In this document: piece after piece, positions 24,060 through 32,618 of the stretch | Layout: each line of letters opens with the position of its first letter | Numbering within the stretch: the stretch's first letter is position 1 | Assembly: GCA_019752115.1 (NCBI GenBank) | Contig: JAIEMN010000011.1 | Location: 1 to 64,000, forward strand | DNA length: 64,000 nt | From: Gemmatimonadaceae bacterium | GTDB lineage: Bacteria > Gemmatimonadota > Gemmatimonadetes > Gemmatimonadales > Gemmatimonadaceae | Reading direction: 5' to 3' | Translations under genes and position numbers: made by a program | The notes under the pieces: model-generated | Seen by the model: the letters and a program-made list of their open reading frames with translations, nothing else | Told to the model about the DNA's origin: nothing | The model's database searches: none

Positions 24060-25568
24060 ATGCGGGTGGACGGAACGCCGCGATCCAACGTCGCGATCGG
24101 TGACCTCGATGCACTTGCCCTGCTTGAGGCCGATACGACGCTCGAGGCAGCCCGTCCGCTGCTCGAACTGGCGGCCGAGTACTTCGCCGCCACGCGGGCG
24201 GGCGACGGACCCGTGTCCACGTGGCACAGCGCCGAGGTCATTGCCGACCGGCTGGTGGAGCCGCTGCCGCGCGCCCCGCGCCCGCTTCCGGATGTCGCGC
24301 GACGCCTCTCGAGCCTTCTGCTCGAAGATGTGAATCGCCTCGCGCACCCGATGTACATCGGCCATCAGGTGTCAGCGCCGCTGCCGGCGGCCGCGTGGAC
24401 CGACGCACTGATCAGCGCGCTCAATCAGTCGATGGCGGTGCGCGAGATGTCGCCGAGCTTCACGCCACTCGAGCATCAGGTGATCGAGTGGATGACGGAT
24501 CTCATCGGCTGGGATGACAATCTCGCCGGCGGCACGTTCACCTCGGGCGGCACCGAAGCCACGTTCACCGCGCTGCTCGCGGCCCGCTCCCGCGCCATTC
24601 CTGGCGTGTGGGCACATGGCGTGGGCGCGCATCCACCGGTCCTCGTGTGCGGGGAGCATGCGCATTACGCGGTGTCGCGCGCCGCGGGGGAACTGGGGCT
24701 CGGCCTCAATCGCGTCGTGACGATTCCGAGCTACGATCACAAGCTGTGCGTGCCGCTGCTGCGCGAACAGCTGATGAAGTTGCGCGGGGCGCATCAGCGG
24801 GTGATGGCGGTGGTGGCGACAGCCGGGTGCACCGCCACCGGCAGCTTCGATGATTTCAACGCCATCGCCGACTTGTGCGAAGAGTTTGCCGACGACCACG
24901 GCCCGCTCTGGTTCCACATCGACGGCGCCCACGGCGGCGGCGCCCTGCTGTCGGCGCAGCACAAGCACAAACTCGCCGGTGCGCATCGCGCGAATTCGAT
25001 GGCCTTCGATCCGCACAAGACGCTGCTGCTGCCACTCGCCGCCGGCATGCTGCTGATGCGCGAAGAGCATGATCTCGAGCGCGCGTTCTCGCAGAGTGCG
25101 CCCTACCTGTTCGCACCAGGCGGTGACGCTCGCGCCTGGGACATGGGCCCGCGCAGCTTCCAGTGCTCCCGCCGCGCCGATGTGCTCAAGCTCTGGGTCG
25201 CGTTTCAGCGCTACGGCGCCGATGCGATGGGGCAGCTGTACGACCGCCTGTGCCGCATGGCGCACACGCTCCACGCGCGCCTGCAGGGGCATCGCGTCTT
25301 CACGCCGCTGCACGCGCCCGAGTCCAACATTCTCTGCTTTGCCTGGAACCCGCCTGGCGTGCGCGAGAGCCAGAAGGACGCCCTCACCGATACCCTGCGT
25401 GAGCGCTACAACCGCAGCGGTCGGGGCTGGATCACGGTGACCACGCTCGATGGCCGCCGGGTGCTGCGCGTCACGGTCATGAACGCCCGAACGGATGTGG
25501 CGCACATCGAGGCGCTGGTGCAGGGGTTGGAGGCCGAGGCGGAGTGGGTGCTGAAGCACCACGGATAA
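24060..25568 (+). CDS. PLP-dependent group II decarboxylase (diaminobutyrate/aromatic amino-acid type)
   Basis: A 502-residue fold-type I decarboxylase. The PLP-binding Lys is K320 in MAFDPHKTLLLP. The phosphate-binding motif TSGGTEA lies at 161-167, the ring-stacking His in GEHAHYAVSRAAG, and the ring-nitrogen Asp is D288 in FHIDGAHGGG. Length and motifs fit the glutamate/diaminobutyrate/aromatic decarboxylase group. Substrate preference cannot be fixed from sequence, though closeness to L-2,4-diaminobutyrate decarboxylases is my impression. A strong GGAGGG sits seven bases before the ATG. It is tightly linked to the DUF1835 gene. Confidence 0.88.
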   Translation: MRVDGTPRSNVAIGDLDALALLEADTTLEAARPLLELAAEYFAATRAGDGPVSTWHSAEVIADRLVEPLPRAPRPLPDVARRLSSLLLEDVNRLAHPMYIGHQVSAPLPAAAWTDALISALNQSMAVREMSPSFTPLEHQVIEWMTDLIGWDDNLAGGTFTSGGTEATFTALLAARSRAIPGVWAHGVGAHPPVLVCGEHAHYAVSRAAGELGLGLNRVVTIPSYDHKLCVPLLREQLMKLRGAHQRVMAVVATAGCTATGSFDDFNAIADLCEEFADDHGPLWFHIDGAHGGGALLSAQHKHKLAGAHRANSMAFDPHKTLLLPLAAGMLLMREEHDLERAFSQSAPYLFAPGGDARAWDMGPRSFQCSRRADVLKLWVAFQRYGADAMGQLYDRLCRMAHTLHARLQGHRVFTPLHAPESNILCFAWNPPGVRESQKDALTDTLRERYNRSGRGWITVTTLDGRRVLRVTVMNARTDVAHIEALVQGLEAEAEWVLKHHG

Positions 25569-25580
25569 ACGGCTTTCTGA

Positions 25581-25623
25581 ACAACGGACGAGGTTCGCCG
25601 CGGCGAAAATCCTCGTATGTTGT
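25581..25623. repeat. Family-B palindromic repeat, likely terminator
   Basis: ACAACGGACGAGG (25581-25593) pairs with CCTCGTATGTTGT (25611-25623) at 11 of 13 positions. The inner arms TTCGCCG and CGGCGAA are perfectly complementary, with a three-base bulge. It starts 12 bases after the decarboxylase stop. Confidence 0.75.
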
Positions 25624-25679
25624 CTCGGTCCTCGTTGGTTTTCGCGCCGCCGGCGCCCTGGAGAAGGGGAGAGCGACTC

Positions 25680-26294
25680 ATGCATCAGACTACGCGCACG
25701 CTGATCCTTGCCGCGCTCGCCATGCTGTCCGGCGCCTGTACGCCGCGCGGGTACACGGCAGGCGGTGCGGCGGACGTCAAGCCACGCCCCGAAGCCCCCA
25801 AACCCAAGGTCGTCGCCGACAACCCCAACGTTCGTCGCGCCGTACTGAGCGACAACTCGGGCGTGATGTACAGCGACGCGCCGCTCGATCAGATGCGCAC
25901 CATCGCGGCGGCGCCCGCGACGGTGCTGGCGGCGACCCGTGGGGTGTTTGCCGGGTTCATGATTCCGGTCACGCTCGACGATCCCGCCACCAAGCGCGTG
26001 GGCAACGCCGACTTCTATCGGTCGCGCGAGTTCATGGGCAAGCGCATGGTCGAGCTCGTGGACTGCGGCGGCGGCATCACCGGCCCGAATGCGCTCACCT
26101 ACCGGATCTACATGTCGCTGATCGTGCGGGTGAAGGACGCGCCGAACGGCCAGTCGGCGGTGAGCGTGCAGCTGCTGGCGACGGGCAAGGATCTCGCGAG
26201 TGGCAACGGCAGCGATCGCATCCCCTGCGGCAGTAGTGGCAAGATTGAACAGCGGTTGCTCGACGAAATCGAGAAGCGGGTGAAGGCGCCGTAA
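25680..26294 (+). CDS. Lipoprotein of unknown function
   Basis: A 204-residue predicted lipoprotein. The ATG at 25680 gives MHQTTRTLILAALAMLSGAC with a clear lipobox, preceded by a purine-rich AAGGGGAGAG. The mature part has a Pro/Lys linker and a mixed alpha/beta domain with two Cys residues (VDCGGGITGP and RIPCGSSGK) that could form a disulfide. It ends in a charged helix. No family is recognised. The gene stands alone before a strong convergent terminator. Confidence 0.7.
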   Translation: MHQTTRTLILAALAMLSGACTPRGYTAGGAADVKPRPEAPKPKVVADNPNVRRAVLSDNSGVMYSDAPLDQMRTIAAAPATVLAATRGVFAGFMIPVTLDDPATKRVGNADFYRSREFMGKRMVELVDCGGGITGPNALTYRIYMSLIVRVKDAPNGQSAVSVQLLATGKDLASGNGSDRIPCGSSGKIEQRLLDEIEKRVKAP

Positions 26295-26298
26295 GCAT

Positions 26299-26372
26299 TG
26301 GCCACGGATGACGCAGAAACGCACGGTGTCACTCTGGAGTGACACCGTGCGTTTCCGTAAAATCCGTGGCCA
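26299..26372. terminator. Bidirectional terminator, two-part 74-bp hairpin
   Basis: A perfect 19-bp inner stem (26316-26334 with 26337-26355) has a two-base loop. A perfect 11-bp outer stem, TGGCCACGGAT with ATCCGTGGCCA, is separated from it by an unpaired six-base bubble on each side. It sits between convergent genes. Confidence 0.85.
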
Positions 26373-26381
26373 CCTATGTGT

Positions 26382-27437
26382 TCAGCGCCGCCCGATCGAG
26401 TGATTTGCCTCTTTGTCGCCGCAGCTCCCGCGAATCACGACCTCGGCGGGGAGCACCTCATGATGTGGCGGCACCTGCGTCTCACCGCTGCGCAGCGTTT
26501 CGATGAGGCGCATGGCGGCGCGCTCGCCAAGCTGGAAGATGGGCATGCGCACCGTCGTGAGCGGCGGTGACAGAAAGCGCGTGACCGGCAGCTCGTCGAA
26601 CCCGGCGAGGGCGATGTCATCGGGGACGCGCAGCCCGGCATCGCGAATGGCGGCGAGGGCCCCAATGGCCATCGTGTCGTTCGCGCAGAAGATCGCGTCG
26701 GGGCGCGTTTGGGCGGTGGTCGTGTTCAGCAGCTCGGTCACCACATCGTAGGTGGTGTCGAAGCGGAAATCGCCCATGAGCTCGGTGAGCTCGCAGTGAT
26801 CGTAGAAGTTCGCGACCTCACGCACCGCATGGAGCCGCTCGCCCGCGTCCACCTGACCCACCGGGCCGCGAATGAACGCGATGCGACGATGCCCGACGTT
26901 CAGCAGGTGCTTCATCATCGACGCCGCACCCTGGAAGTTGTTCACCGAGAGCGCGGCGAACTCCCCCACATCACTCCCCGCGCCGACGAGGACCGTGGGA
27001 TAGCGCTCCGCGACTTCGGCGAGCGTCGCGCGAGCCGCCACACTCGGCGACACGGCGAGAAAGCCATCGACGCGACCGCGCATGTTGCTCACGGCGGCCG
27101 CGATTTCGTTGGCCTCGCGACGGGCGCTGGTGACGAGGGTCAGAAAGCCCTGACGCTTGGCCGTCTCGTCGATGCCGCGGAGGAACTCCGAGAAGAACTC
27201 GCCCGAGAGCTCGGGGAGCAGCACGCCCAGCGTGCGGGTGCGACGCGTGATGAGGCTGCGTGCGCCGCCGTGCGGCGAGTAGCCGAGCTTGTCGACGACG
27301 GTGCGCACCCGTTCGCGCGTTTCATCCGTTACGCGGGCCGCGTCATTGAGAACGCGCGAGACCGTCGCGATGGACACGCCGGCAGCGCGGGCGACATCGC
27401 GAATGGTGACGGAGGAGGGACGAGCGGCAGGAGGCAT
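26382..27437 (-). CDS. LacI/GalR family transcriptional regulator
   Basis: A 351-residue regulator. The N-terminal helix-turn-helix and hinge read TIRDVARAAGVSIATVSRVLND, then VRTVVDKLGYSPHGGARSL. The periplasmic-binding-protein-like core follows, with GVLLPELSGEFFSEFLRGI and the C-terminal phrase DDIALAGFDELPVTRFLSPPLTTV. It should bind a sugar-like effector. No sugar operon is directly adjacent; the GH29 fucosidase 1.5 kb away is the nearest candidate target. A LacI-type half-palindromic operator lies about 44 bases upstream of the start. Confidence 0.93.
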   Translation of the reverse strand: MPPAARPSSVTIRDVARAAGVSIATVSRVLNDAARVTDETRERVRTVVDKLGYSPHGGARSLITRRTRTLGVLLPELSGEFFSEFLRGIDETAKRQGFLTLVTSARREANEIAAAVSNMRGRVDGFLAVSPSVAARATLAEVAERYPTVLVGAGSDVGEFAALSVNNFQGAASMMKHLLNVGHRRIAFIRGPVGQVDAGERLHAVREVANFYDHCELTELMGDFRFDTTYDVVTELLNTTTAQTRPDAIFCANDTMAIGALAAIRDAGLRVPDDIALAGFDELPVTRFLSPPLTTVRMPIFQLGERAAMRLIETLRSGETQVPPHHEVLPAEVVIRGSCGDKEANHSIGRR

Positions 27438-27480
27438 TGGTGGGGTCCGGTGAAACAGACAATGCTGTTACATCCTGCCT

Positions 27481-27493
27481 GAAAACGGTTTCC
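27481..27493. promoter_or_regulatory. Candidate LacI-family operator
   Basis: GAAAACGGTTTCC resembles LacI/GalR operators, which centre on a CG step with A-rich and T-rich arms. Placed 44 bases upstream of the lacI-type start, it suggests autoregulation. Nearby TGTTACA and GGTTACA motifs may be further sites. This is inference from pattern only. Confidence 0.5.
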
Positions 27494-27549
27494 TTCGCAA
27501 GGGTTACATCGTTACAGCGCGACCCACGGGGCCGCGCTGCCGGTCGCCG

Positions 27550-28050
27550 CTACAGCGCCTTCTTGATCGCCGCTTCGAGGTTCTGGGTCCCGCCCAGCCC
27601 CGTGTAGACCACCTTGCCGGTCTTGTTAACCACGACGACGTAGCTCGTGGCCGGCGCATCGTAGGCGCCACTGACCGTGCCCTTCCGGTCGAAGAGCATC
27701 TCGCCCGCCAGCTTGTTCTGGGCCTGCCAGGCCCGCACCCGCTCGAGCGACTGGTTCACCGAGACGGCGATGGTCACGAACTTCACCTGGCTGCCGTACT
27801 TGGTCATCGCGGCCCGCATCGTGGGCTCGAGCGCCTTGCAGTTGCCGCACCAGGTGGCCCAGAACTCGAGCACCACCGGACCCTTCCCGAGATACGTCTT
27901 GAGGTCCACCGGGGCGCCGGCGAGGGTCTCGAGTGGGCCGCCGGGGGCCTGCTCACCGACGGCGATGCCGAGGTCCTGCGCGGCGGCCGGCGCGGCGGCG
28001 AGGGCGATGGCCACCACGGCGGCTCGGGCGGCGCGGAACAGATCAGTCAT
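27550..28050 (-). CDS. TlpA-type thioredoxin-like protein, exported
   Basis: A 166-residue periplasmic thiol-disulfide protein. The signal peptide ends at AAAQ (about residue 25). The thioredoxin fold contains W-C-G-N-C-K with redox cysteines C68 and C71 inside EFWATWCGNCKALEP, and the cis-Pro loop is PATSYVVV. It lies 31 bases downstream of a DsbD/CcdA-like gene, so membrane electron transfer to this protein is the likely job, perhaps for cytochrome c maturation. The start codon falls within a partial family-A repeat. Confidence 0.9.
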   Translation of the reverse strand: MTDLFRAARAAVVAIALAAAPAAAQDLGIAVGEQAPGGPLETLAGAPVDLKTYLGKGPVVLEFWATWCGNCKALEPTMRAAMTKYGSQVKFVTIAVSVNQSLERVRAWQAQNKLAGEMLFDRKGTVSGAYDAPATSYVVVVNKTGKVVYTGLGGTQNLEAAIKKAL

Positions 28051-28085
28051 GGGTTTCCGGTTCTTGGTTGTGGGTCATGGGTTAG
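28043..28085 (-). repeat. Partial family-A repeat at the tlpA-like gene start
   Basis: On the plus strand it reads CAGTCATGGGTTTCCGGTTC and then TTGGTTGTGGGTCATGGG. It resembles the right half of the palindrome at 19255-19300. It covers the intergenic gap, the start codon of the TlpA-like gene and the last bases of the DsbD-like gene. Confidence 0.5.
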
Positions 28086-28810
28086 AAGTAGACCTGACCC
28101 ATCTTCACCAGGTAGTACTCGGCCATCGCGAGCATCACGAAGGCAAACACCTTCTTCACGGTCAGCATCCAGGCGCCGGCGCGCGGGAGGCGGCTCAGGG
28201 TGCCGGCGCTGAGGCCGACGACCACGAGCAGCGTGCACATGCCGAGGCTGAAGACGAACAGATAGAGGAACCCCAGACCGGCCGAATGGGTCGTGGAGAC
28301 CCACGTGAGCACGGCGGCCATGACCGGCGCCGAGCAGGGGGCGGCGACCAGCCCGGAGGCGGCGCCCATGATGAAGGCGCCGGCGGTGCGGCCTCCGGTC
28401 CCGGCGTTCGCGGCGCGCTGCATGATGCTCGCGGGAACGCGCACGGGGAGCACATCCAGCATGGCCAGCGCCGCGATGAGCAGCAGGTTGGCCATGGTGA
28501 AGAAGGCCCACGGGTTGGCCGACACCGTGCCGAACATGGTGCCGGTGAGCCCGGCGAGGAGCCCGAGCCCGGCGTAGACGGTCGCGAGTCCGAGGACGTA
28601 GACCAGCGAGAGGGCCAGCGGGCGCCACCGTGATACGACAGCGTCGCCTTGCTGACCGGATACTGACGATTGCCCGCCGACGATCGCCGCCGTAATGGGG
28701 ATCATCGGGTACACGCAGGGGGTGAGGCTGGTCAGCACCCCGGCTCCGAACAGGAGCGGGATTGCCGCAGCCGGGCTCTGCGAGAGTTGGGCGGTGACGT
28801 CGATTTGCAT
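28082..28810 (-). CDS. DsbD/CcdA-like thiol-disulfide membrane transporter
   Basis: A 242-residue membrane protein with about seven hydrophobic segments. It corresponds to the central transmembrane domain of DsbD: GVLTSLTPCVYPMIPITAAIVGG holds the first conserved Cys, and SGLVAAPCSAPVMAAVLTWV the second. No periplasmic N- or C-terminal thioredoxin domains are fused; the TlpA-like protein encoded just downstream probably accepts the electrons. ATG chosen at MQIDVTAQL; a longer in-frame start is not supported by a ribosome-binding site. Confidence 0.9.
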   Translation of the reverse strand: MQIDVTAQLSQSPAAAIPLLFGAGVLTSLTPCVYPMIPITAAIVGGQSSVSGQQGDAVVSRWRPLALSLVYVLGLATVYAGLGLLAGLTGTMFGTVSANPWAFFTMANLLLIAALAMLDVLPVRVPASIMQRAANAGTGGRTAGAFIMGAASGLVAAPCSAPVMAAVLTWVSTTHSAGLGFLYLFVFSLGMCTLLVVVGLSAGTLSRLPRAGAWMLTVKKVFAFVMLAMAEYYLVKMGQVYF

Positions 28811-28889
28811 AGATGAGGAAGATATGCCGGCCGGACGACGCGCGTTCCCGACCGCCCTCCTTGCCTTCGTGCGAGATCCCAAGCCGTCC

Positions 28890-30218
28890 CTACCGCGACT
28901 TCAGAATCAGCTTGAGGACCTGATCCGGTGCACCAGGATCCCTGTTCGGCAGCGTCAGCATGACGCCACTAGCCGATGACTGAAAGCTCACTGGCGCGCC
29001 ACCGTCGAGTAGCGAGGCGCTCGCCACCGGCTTCGGGAGCGGCGGCAGTGCGAGCACCTTGTCGGCCCCGTCGAGCAGGTGGACGTACACCGTGTCCCCC
29101 CGCTGCGTCGTGACCCCCCAGGGGCGCGGGGGGATCGGACCGCGGCGGGTGCCGTAGACGCTTTCGCCGTTGGTCTTCATCCACCCCCCAATCGCCTGGA
29201 GGCGCTCGACCGCTTCGGCGGGGAGGGCGCCGTCCGGCCGAGGCCCGACGTTGAGCAGGAAGTTGGCGTTCCGTCCGGCGGCGGCGACGAGCCCGCGGAT
29301 GAGATCCCGCGTGGAGCGCCACTTCCGGTCGGTGAGGCGGAAGCCCCACGAGTCGTTCATGGTCTCCGACATCTCGAGCGGCAGCGTGCCGACATGCGTG
29401 GTGTTGAACCCCTGCCCGTTCGCGCCGGGGAGGTCGCGTTCGAACGTCTGCACGTCCTCACCCGGCAGCGGCGCCTGATGGTGATTGGGGATGATCAGAG
29501 CGGCCGGCTGCAGCCGGTGAATCAGCCCGTAGGTCCGCGCCAGCTGCCAGTCGGCGGTGGGGCGGTCCCACATGCCGTCGAACCAGATGCCGCCCACCGG
29601 GCCATAGTTGGTGAGCAGCTCAGTGAGCTGGGCGTCCATGTACTGGAGGTAGCGCCCGAAATCGCCCTGCTCGGGCCGCCCGGTGTTCCGCCCGGTTTCG
29701 CCGCGGGGGAAGTAGTCGGGGTGATGCCAGTCGAGCTGCGAGTAGTAGAAGAACAGCTTGATCCCTTCGGCCTGGCAGGCGGCGGCGAGCTCCTTCACGA
29801 TGTCGCGCCCGAAGGGGGTGCGCTTGGGGATCGTCCAGTCGGAGACCTTGGAGTCCCAGAGGGCGATCCCATCGTGATGCTTGGTGATGAGCGTGATGTA
29901 GCGCATCCCCGCCGTCTTTGCGGTGCGCGCCCACGCCCGGGCATCGAAGTTCGGCGCGGTGAAGAGCGGCGGGAGCGTTTCGTACTCGCTCACCCGCAGC
30001 GACTTGTTCTGCATCACCCACTCGCCGTCCTGCAGCAGACTGGATACGCCCCAGTGAATGAACATCCCGAACTTGGCGTCCTGGTACCAGGTCCGGGCCG
30101 CGAGGTTCTCGGGCGTGGGGGTATAGGTCGCTGGGGCGCCCTGGGCACGCGCAACGGCGGCGGTGGCGGACGCGGCCAGCAGGAGGGCGATGGCCGCGAT
30201 TCGGGAGCGGAAGCGCAT
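28890..30218 (-). CDS. Exported alpha-L-fucosidase, GH29
   Basis: A 442-residue glycoside hydrolase with a signal peptide (residues 1-26, ending ARAQG). GH29 landmarks are KFGMFIHWG (49-57), TKHHDGIALW (112-121) and the nucleophile D214 in GGIWFDGMWDRP. The retaining mechanism needs a second acid/base that varies between subfamilies and is not obvious here. A C-terminal beta domain (about 360-442) follows. It should release fucose from plant, algal or bacterial glycans. It is transcribed toward the dsbD/tlpA-like genes 79 bases away, and divergently from ettA. Confidence 0.92.
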   Translation of the reverse strand: MRFRSRIAAIALLLAASATAAVARAQGAPATYTPTPENLAARTWYQDAKFGMFIHWGVSSLLQDGEWVMQNKSLRVSEYETLPPLFTAPNFDARAWARTAKTAGMRYITLITKHHDGIALWDSKVSDWTIPKRTPFGRDIVKELAAACQAEGIKLFFYYSQLDWHHPDYFPRGETGRNTGRPEQGDFGRYLQYMDAQLTELLTNYGPVGGIWFDGMWDRPTADWQLARTYGLIHRLQPAALIIPNHHQAPLPGEDVQTFERDLPGANGQGFNTTHVGTLPLEMSETMNDSWGFRLTDRKWRSTRDLIRGLVAAAGRNANFLLNVGPRPDGALPAEAVERLQAIGGWMKTNGESVYGTRRGPIPPRPWGVTTQRGDTVYVHLLDGADKVLALPPLPKPVASASLLDGGAPVSFQSSASGVMLTLPNRDPGAPDQVLKLILKSR

Positions 30219-30397
30219 GGGGGCGACTCGCGCGAGGGAGGAGGTAGCCGGTGGTCCGCGGCCGGTGGCCAGCCGATGACGCACGATCCGAGGCGACTAC
30301 ATTACTGCCGTGTTCCGCTCCGCGTCGCCCTCCGCGCCCCTCCGCGGACGTGATCGACGCCGCTCCCTCTTCTCCGCGTACTCGCCGAAGGCCCCGC

Positions 30398-32065
30398 ATG
30401 GCTCCGCAGTTCATCTATGTGATGAAGGGACTCCGCAAGGTCGTCCCTCCTTCCCGCATCATCCTCGACGACATCTGGCTCTCCTTCTACCCGGGTGCCA
30501 AGATCGGCGTCCTCGGTCCGAACGGCGCCGGTAAGTCGTCGCTGCTGCGCATCATGGCGGGGATCGACCAGGAGTTTCAGGGCGAGGCCTGGGCGCACAA
30601 GGGCACGCGGATCGGCTATCTGCCGCAGGAGCCGGAGCTCGACGCGTCGCTCGACGTGCGCGGCAATGTGGAGCTCGCGGTCAAGGCGCAGCGCGACGCG
30701 CTCAACGAGTACAACGAGATCTCGCTCAAGTTCGCCGAACCCGATGCGGACTTCGACGCGCTGATGGAGCGGCAGGGGAAGCTGCAGGAGTACATCGACC
30801 AGCACGATCTGTGGAACCTCGACAACAAGATCGATGTCGCCATGGATGCGCTGCGCCTGCCGCCGGGCGATTGGGCGGTGACGAACCTCTCCGGCGGTGA
30901 GAAGCGCCGCGTGGCGCTGTGCAAGATCCTGCTCGAAGAGCCGGACATGCTGCTCCTCGACGAGCCCACCAACCACCTCGACGCGGAAAGCGTGGCGTGG
31001 CTGGAGCATCACCTCGAGCGCTTCCCGGGCACCGTGGTGGCGATCACGCACGATCGCTACTTCCTCGACAACGTGGCCAAGTGGATCCTCGAGCTCGATC
31101 GCGGCAAGGGCGTGCCGTACGAGGGGAACTACAGCGGCTGGCTCGAGCAGAAGCAGCAGCGCCTGGCCCTCGAAGAGAAGCAGGCGAGCGCCCGGCAGAA
31201 GACGCTGCAGCGCGAGCTCGAGTGGGTGCGCATGGCGCCGCGCGCGCGGCAGGCCAAGAACAAGGCCCGCCTGCAGGCGTACGAGGAGCTGGCCAGCGAA
31301 GCGCAGAACGACCGCGTCATGCAGAACGAAATCATCATTCCGCCGGCGCCCCGCCTCGGCAATGATGTCGTGAAGGCCACCGGGCTGCGGAAGGCGTATG
31401 GCGACAAGCTGCTCTTCGAAGATCTCAACTTCGACCTGCCGCGGGCCGGCATCGTGGGCATCATCGGCCCGAACGGTGCCGGTAAGACCACGCTCTTCCG
31501 CATGATCAACGGGCTCGAAACGCCCGACGGCGGGGAGCTCAAGATCGGCCCCACGGTGAGCATCTCCTATCAGGACCAGCACCGCACGCTCGAAGGGAAG
31601 CGCACGCTGTGGGAAGAGATCTCGGGCGGCAAGGAGAGCATTCTCTTTGGCAAGCGCGAGATCAACAGCCGCGCGTACGCCGCCAGCTTCAACTTCAAGG
31701 GCGCGGATCAGCAGAAGCTCGTGGCGAACCTGTCGGGTGGTGAGCGCAACCGCCTGCATCTCGCCAAGACCGTCATGCAGGGCGGCAACCTGCTGCTGCT
31801 CGACGAACCGACGAACGATCTCGACGTCGATACGCTGCGCGCGCTCGAAGAAGCGGTGCTCGACTTCTCCGGTTGCGCGGTGATCATCTCCCACGATCGC
31901 TGGTTCCTCGATCGCGTGGCGACGCACATCCTCGCCTTCGAAGGCGACTCGGAAGTGGTGTGGTTCGAGGGCAACTACGGCGCGTATATCGAAGATCTGA
32001 AGCGCCGGAAGGGGCCGGATGCGGACCAGCCGCATCGGATCAAGTACAAGAAGCTGGTGCGGTAA
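30398..32065 (+). CDS. ettA: Energy-dependent translational throttle protein EttA (ABC-F ATPase)
   Basis: A 555-residue soluble ABC-F protein that binds the ribosomal E site and couples nucleotide state to translation elongation. Two ATPase domains are present. The first has Walker A GPNGAGKS (40-47), signature NLSGGEKRR and Walker [12 protein letters not shown]. The second has [17 protein letters not shown] and [11 protein letters not shown]. An EttA-type arm insert (QYIDQH-like, about 125-145) and the linker rich in [12 protein letters not shown] lie where expected. Start [18 protein letters not shown] is characteristic of EttA. Confidence 0.96.
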   Translation: MAPQFIYVMKGLRKVVPPSRIILDDIWLSFYPGAKIGVLGPNGAGKSSLLRIMAGIDQEFQGEAWAHKGTRIGYLPQEPELDASLDVRGNVELAVKAQRDALNEYNEISLKFAEPDADFDALMERQGKLQEYIDQHDLWNLDNKIDVAMDALRLPPGDWAVTNLSGGEKRRVALCKILLEEPDMLLLDEPTNHLDAESVAWLEHHLERFPGTVVAITHDRYFLDNVAKWILELDRGKGVPYEGNYSGWLEQKQQRLALEEKQASARQKTLQRELEWVRMAPRARQAKNKARLQAYEELASEAQNDRVMQNEIIIPPAPRLGNDVVKATGLRKAYGDKLLFEDLNFDLPRAGIVGIIGPNGAGKTTLFRMINGLETPDGGELKIGPTVSISYQDQHRTLEGKRTLWEEISGGKESILFGKREINSRAYAASFNFKGADQQKLVANLSGGERNRLHLAKTVMQGGNLLLLDEPTNDLDVDTLRALEEAVLDFSGCAVIISHDRWFLDRVATHILAFEGDSEVVWFEGNYGAYIEDLKRRKGPDADQPHRIKYKKLVR

Positions 32066-32129
32066 GCACGGTTCGGAGACGCGTGGGCAGCGCCTCAACC
32101 GCACCCGTCATCCTCTCGCGGAGCGTCTG

Positions 32130-32618
32130 GTGGCCAAGTACACCCTCAACGTGAACGGTGCGTCCCGGTCGGTCGATGTTGAACCCGACACCCCGCTGCT
32201 GTGGGTGCTGCGCGATTCGCTCGACTTGCCGGCCACCAAGTTTGGCTGCGGCATTGCCCAGTGCGGGGCGTGTACGGTGCATCTGAACGGCGTGCCGACG
32301 CGCTCGTGCCGGACGGCGGTCTCGACCGTTGGCGCGGCAACGGTGACCACGATTGAGGGCATTGATACGCCCCAGGCTCGCGCGTTGCAGGACGCCTGGT
32401 GCGAACTCGATGTGCCGCAGTGCGGCTACTGTCAGGGCGGGCAGATCCTGGCGGCCGCCGCGCTGCTCAAGACGAATCCGCATCCCACGGATGCGGACAT
32501 CGATGCCGCGATGGCGCGCAATCTCTGCCGCTGCGCGTCGTACACGCGCATTCGCGCGGGCATCAAGCGCGCCGCCGAGTTGGCGGCGGCGACCACCTCG
32601 ACCGGTGGGAAGCGCTGA
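32130..32618 (+). CDS. (2Fe-2S)-binding subunit of a molybdenum hydroxylase (IorA type)
   Basis: A 162-residue small subunit of the xanthine-oxidase family, as in isoquinoline 1-oxidoreductase. The GTG start is set by GGAG six bases upstream. The plant-ferredoxin cluster uses C40, C45, C48 and C60, and the helical second cluster C98, C101, C133 and C135, so both clusters are intact. It would pass electrons from the molybdopterin subunit encoded next, to an unidentified acceptor. No FAD subunit gene is present, as in two-subunit enzymes that use a cytochrome. The two genes overlap by one base (TGATG). Confidence 0.93.
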   Translation: MAKYTLNVNGASRSVDVEPDTPLLWVLRDSLDLPATKFGCGIAQCGACTVHLNGVPTRSCRTAVSTVGAATVTTIEGIDTPQARALQDAWCELDVPQCGYCQGGQILAAAALLKTNPHPTDADIDAAMARNLCRCASYTRIRAGIKRAAELAAATTSTGGKR

